This document shows, in pieces, positions 4,341-6,549 of a DNA stretch of 6,549 nt. The number at the start of each line of letters is the position of its first letter. The first letter of the stretch is position 1. Location of the stretch: the NCBI GenBank assembly GCA_016789245.1, contig JAEURM010000110.1, positions 1 to 6,549 on the forward strand. Direction: 5' to 3'. The DNA comes from Anaerolineales bacterium (lineage in GTDB: Bacteria; Chloroflexota; Anaerolineae; Anaerolineales; UBA6663). The notes under the pieces are model-generated. The model was not told where the DNA came from. It did not search any database and saw nothing but the letters and a program-made list of their open reading frames with translations. A program made the translations under genes and the position numbers.

Positions 4341-6549
4341 TTATTTCACGGCTTCGCTCACTACGTTCTTCACCATGGCCAATGCTTCGGCCAGTTTGCC
4401 AGCATCTTTGCCACCGGCTTGCGCAAGGGTGGGCTTGCCGCCACCACTGCCGCCCATGACGGGCGCAATGGCCTTCACAATTTTGCCCGCATCCAAACCG
4501 CGTTTGGTCAAATCTTCCGTGACGCAAGCAAGGAGTGAGGGGCGGCCACCGCTCGCCGTGCCCATTACCGCCACGCCGGAGGGCACCTTCTGGCGGAAAC
4601 GGTCTGCCATCTCGCGCAGAGTATCACCATCCGCGTTGCTTAGCACCCCAGTGAGCAGAGGTACGCCGTTCACGGTTTCAATCTGGGCTAATAACGCATC
4701 AAAATCCCGTTGGGCCAGTTCACGGCGCAAGCGCGCAATTTCTTTGTGCGCCGTTTGGTTCTCATCCATCATGCTCAAAACTTTACGGTCTACTTCGTTG
4801 GGGCTGGTCTTCAAATAACCCGCCGCCGCTTCCAAAATGGCCGTGCGTTTTTCAATGGCCTCTAAGGCGCCACGCCCAGTTACGGCTTCAATGCGCCGGA
4901 TACCAGCCGCCGCCGCTTCTTCGGTGGTGATGAGGAACGGCCCAATATCGGCCGTTTCGGGCACGTGCGTGCCGCCGCACAACTCAAAGCTAAAGGGTTG
5001 CTCCTCGCCAATTTGAATGGTGCGCACTACTTCGCCATATTTCTCACCAAACAGCGCCATCGCACCGGCGTTGATGGCTTTCTCACGCGGCATATATTCC
5101 ACCCGCACTTCGTAGTTGGCCAAAATCGCTTCGTTCACAGAGCGCGTCACTTGCGCAATCTGCTCGTTCGTCAACATGCCAGTGTGTGTAAAGTCAAAGC
5201 GCAAACGGTCTGGCGCTACCAGTGAGCCGGCTTGGCGCACATGCTCACCCAACACAAACCGCAATTCCGAGTGGAGCAGATGCGTGGCGGTGTGGTTGCG
5301 CATAATGTCCCAGCGCCGCTCTTGATTCACCGCCGCCACGGCGCTATCGCCCACGCGTGGCGTGCCACTCACCACTTCGCCCACGTGCACAATTACACCG
5401 GCCGCTGGCCGCCGCACTTCATCCACGCGGATTTCCCACACTGGTTCAACCTCTTCACCTTCAAAGTGCGCAATCAGGCCGTTATCCGTTACTTGCCCGC
5501 CGGAGGCCACGTAAAAGCACGTGCGGCCCAAGAGCACTTCCACTTTATCCCCGGCCTTCACACTATTCATCGCTTGCCCATCTTTAATGATGGCCAACAC
5601 GCTATCTTCCACCGCAATTTCGTTGTACGGGTCATACTCCACGCCGTCTGCGCCCAAGCGGCCTTCGCTTTGCAAGTTGTGAACAATCGGGCGGTACACG
5701 CCCACTTCTTCACCGCCCAGCGGCCCCACTTCAGAGCGGGAGGCCTCGGCATGTTCCTCGCGCGCCTTCACAAAACCAGCCTCATCCACTTTCAAGCCGC
5801 GTTCTTGCGCAATATCGCGCGTAATTTCTAACGGCAAACCATAGGTGGCATAGAGATTGAAGGCCTCCTGCCCAGAAACGGTATCGTGGCCGTGCTCGGC
5901 CAGTTCGGCTAGCAAGCCGCCGAGATTGTTAACGCCCACGTCCACCGTGCGCGCAAAACGCTCTTCTTCTTGCGTCAGCGTGCGCACAATGGCCGCCTTG
6001 TGCTTTTCAATTTCCGGGTAGAGCGTGCCGTACTGCTCAATCACCGTCTCCGCCACTTTAGCTAAGAACGGCTCTGTAAAGCCCAGTTTGCCACCAAAGC
6101 GTGCCGCCCGCCGGATAATCATGCGGCACACATAGTTGCGGCCCACGTTGCCCGGTATTACGCCATCCCCAATCATGAACGTGGCCGCCCGCGCATGATC
6201 CGCAATCACGCGGTACGCCGTTAGGCCAGCCTTGCGCTCTTCTTCCGTGTGGCCCATGAGTTGCTGAATCCGCGCCATGATGGGCGAAAACAAATCGGTA
6301 TCGTAACTGTTATCCACGCCCTGCACGATGGACGTGATGCGCTCCAACCCCATACCCGTATCCACGCCCGGCTTAGGCAGAGGCTCACGCTTGCCATCCG
6401 GCGTTTGGTTGAACTGCATAAACACCAGATTCCAAATTTCTAGCATCCGGTTATCGGGGTTGTCATCCAGCTGAATCTTCAACTCGGCTTCGTTCGGCAC
6501 GCCCAGCTCGGGCCGCCAGTCATAGTGAATTTCAGCCGTTGGCCCACAC
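4341..6549 (-). CDS. alaS: Alanyl-tRNA synthetase, N-terminus cut by window edge
   Basis: AlaRS attaches alanine to tRNA-Ala in the cytoplasm and clears mischarged Ser/Gly. The frame is open to the right edge: 735 residues are visible, beginning CGPTAEIHYD in the class II catalytic core, and about 170 are missing compared with the usual 870-900. In order: catalytic segments EIWNLVFMQF, DTGMGLERI and DGVIPGNVGRNY; the tRNA-binding helical region; the editing domain, whose SGGQVTDNG precedes the zinc motif H-T-A-T-H (fragment residues 419-423) and C-G-G-T-H (524-528); and a C-Ala/DHHA1 domain with GGSGGGKPTLAQAGG near the C-terminus. All four expected zinc ligands are present, so editing should be intact. 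GTG at 6500 is not the start, since conserved sequence continues upstream. Small departures include LYATYG for the common LYDTYG, and T-C-F-Y for T-P-F-Y before SGGQ. The TAA at 4341 is followed at once by the inverted repeat. Confidence 0.98.
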   Translation of the reverse strand, partial: CGPTAEIHYDWRPELGVPNEAELKIQLDDNPDNRMLEIWNLVFMQFNQTPDGKREPLPKPGVDTGMGLERITSIVQGVDNSYDTDLFSPIMARIQQLMGHTEEERKAGLTAYRVIADHARAATFMIGDGVIPGNVGRNYVCRMIIRRAARFGGKLGFTEPFLAKVAETVIEQYGTLYPEIEKHKAAIVRTLTQEEERFARTVDVGVNNLGGLLAELAEHGHDTVSGQEAFNLYATYGLPLEITRDIAQERGLKVDEAGFVKAREEHAEASRSEVGPLGGEEVGVYRPIVHNLQSEGRLGADGVEYDPYNEIAVEDSVLAIIKDGQAMNSVKAGDKVEVLLGRTCFYVASGGQVTDNGLIAHFEGEEVEPVWEIRVDEVRRPAAGVIVHVGEVVSGTPRVGDSAVAAVNQERRWDIMRNHTATHLLHSELRFVLGEHVRQAGSLVAPDRLRFDFTHTGMLTNEQIAQVTRSVNEAILANYEVRVEYMPREKAINAGAMALFGEKYGEVVRTIQIGEEQPFSFELCGGTHVPETADIGPFLITTEEAAAAGIRRIEAVTGRGALEAIEKRTAILEAAAGYLKTSPNEVDRKVLSMMDENQTAHKEIARLRRELAQRDFDALLAQIETVNGVPLLTGVLSNADGDTLREMADRFRQKVPSGVAVMGTASGGRPSLLACVTEDLTKRGLDAGKIVKAIAPVMGGSGGGKPTLAQAGGKDAGKLAEALAMVKNVVSEAVK

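Noticed and set aside
5232..5831. A 199-codon plus-strand reading frame
   Set aside because: It lies wholly antisense to the conserved alaS sequence. Its His/Ala/Arg-rich product is typical of a shadow frame in GC-rich coding DNA.
6498..6500. GTG at 6500 as the alaS start
   Set aside because: Conserved AlaRS catalytic-core sequence continues in frame to the window edge, so this is an internal valine codon of a gene cut by the edge.
1..6549. CRISPR array, insertion sequence, prophage or integrated element
   Set aside because: No regularly spaced direct repeats, transposase or integrase frame, terminal repeats or tRNA target seen. The only notable repeat is the single palindrome after alaS.

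Overview
The window carries six protein-coding genes, all on the minus strand, so transcription runs from the right edge to the left. Two are cut by the window edges: the alanyl-tRNA synthetase gene at the right and a sarcosine-oxidase-gamma-like gene at the left. Base composition is moderately GC-rich. The secreted protein has a signal peptide ending VAA-Q followed by an F-x-I-Y-L-P-L-I-x-R segment. I associate that motif with exported proteins of Chloroflexota (Anaerolineae and relatives), and the AlaRS sequence also looks Chloroflexota-like. This assignment is inference from pattern memory, not from a search.

Layout from right to left (transcription order): (1) alaS, lacking only its N-terminal part; (2) a gap of about 126 bases with a perfect 13-bp inverted repeat just after the alaS stop, probably its terminator or a dispersed palindromic element; (3) a small nucleotidyltransferase-fold protein whose strong ribosome binding site points to an internal start at 4214; (4) a secreted CAP/SCP-domain protein; (5) a small lipocalin-like protein; (6) an AT-rich gap with a plausible promoter; (7) a compact sarcosine-oxidase-alpha-like flavoprotein with a ferredoxin domain, a dinucleotide-binding domain, a BFD-like Fe-S domain and a GcvT domain; and (8) overlapping it, the start of a SoxG-like protein.

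Genes 3 to 5 lie 20-21 bases apart and may be co-transcribed, but their predicted functions do not form an obvious pathway. The last two form a clear overlapping pair. They suggest oxidation of an N-methyl or secondary amine (sarcosine, dimethylglycine, proline or similar) with one-carbon transfer to tetrahydrofolate. The alpha-like protein keeps two complete four-cysteine [2Fe-2S] sets and has a shortened dinucleotide-binding region, which sets it apart from classical heterotetrameric sarcosine oxidase. It is the most interesting item here. I saw no CRISPR array, insertion sequence, tRNA, rRNA or phage gene, and no clear sign of a wholly new system.
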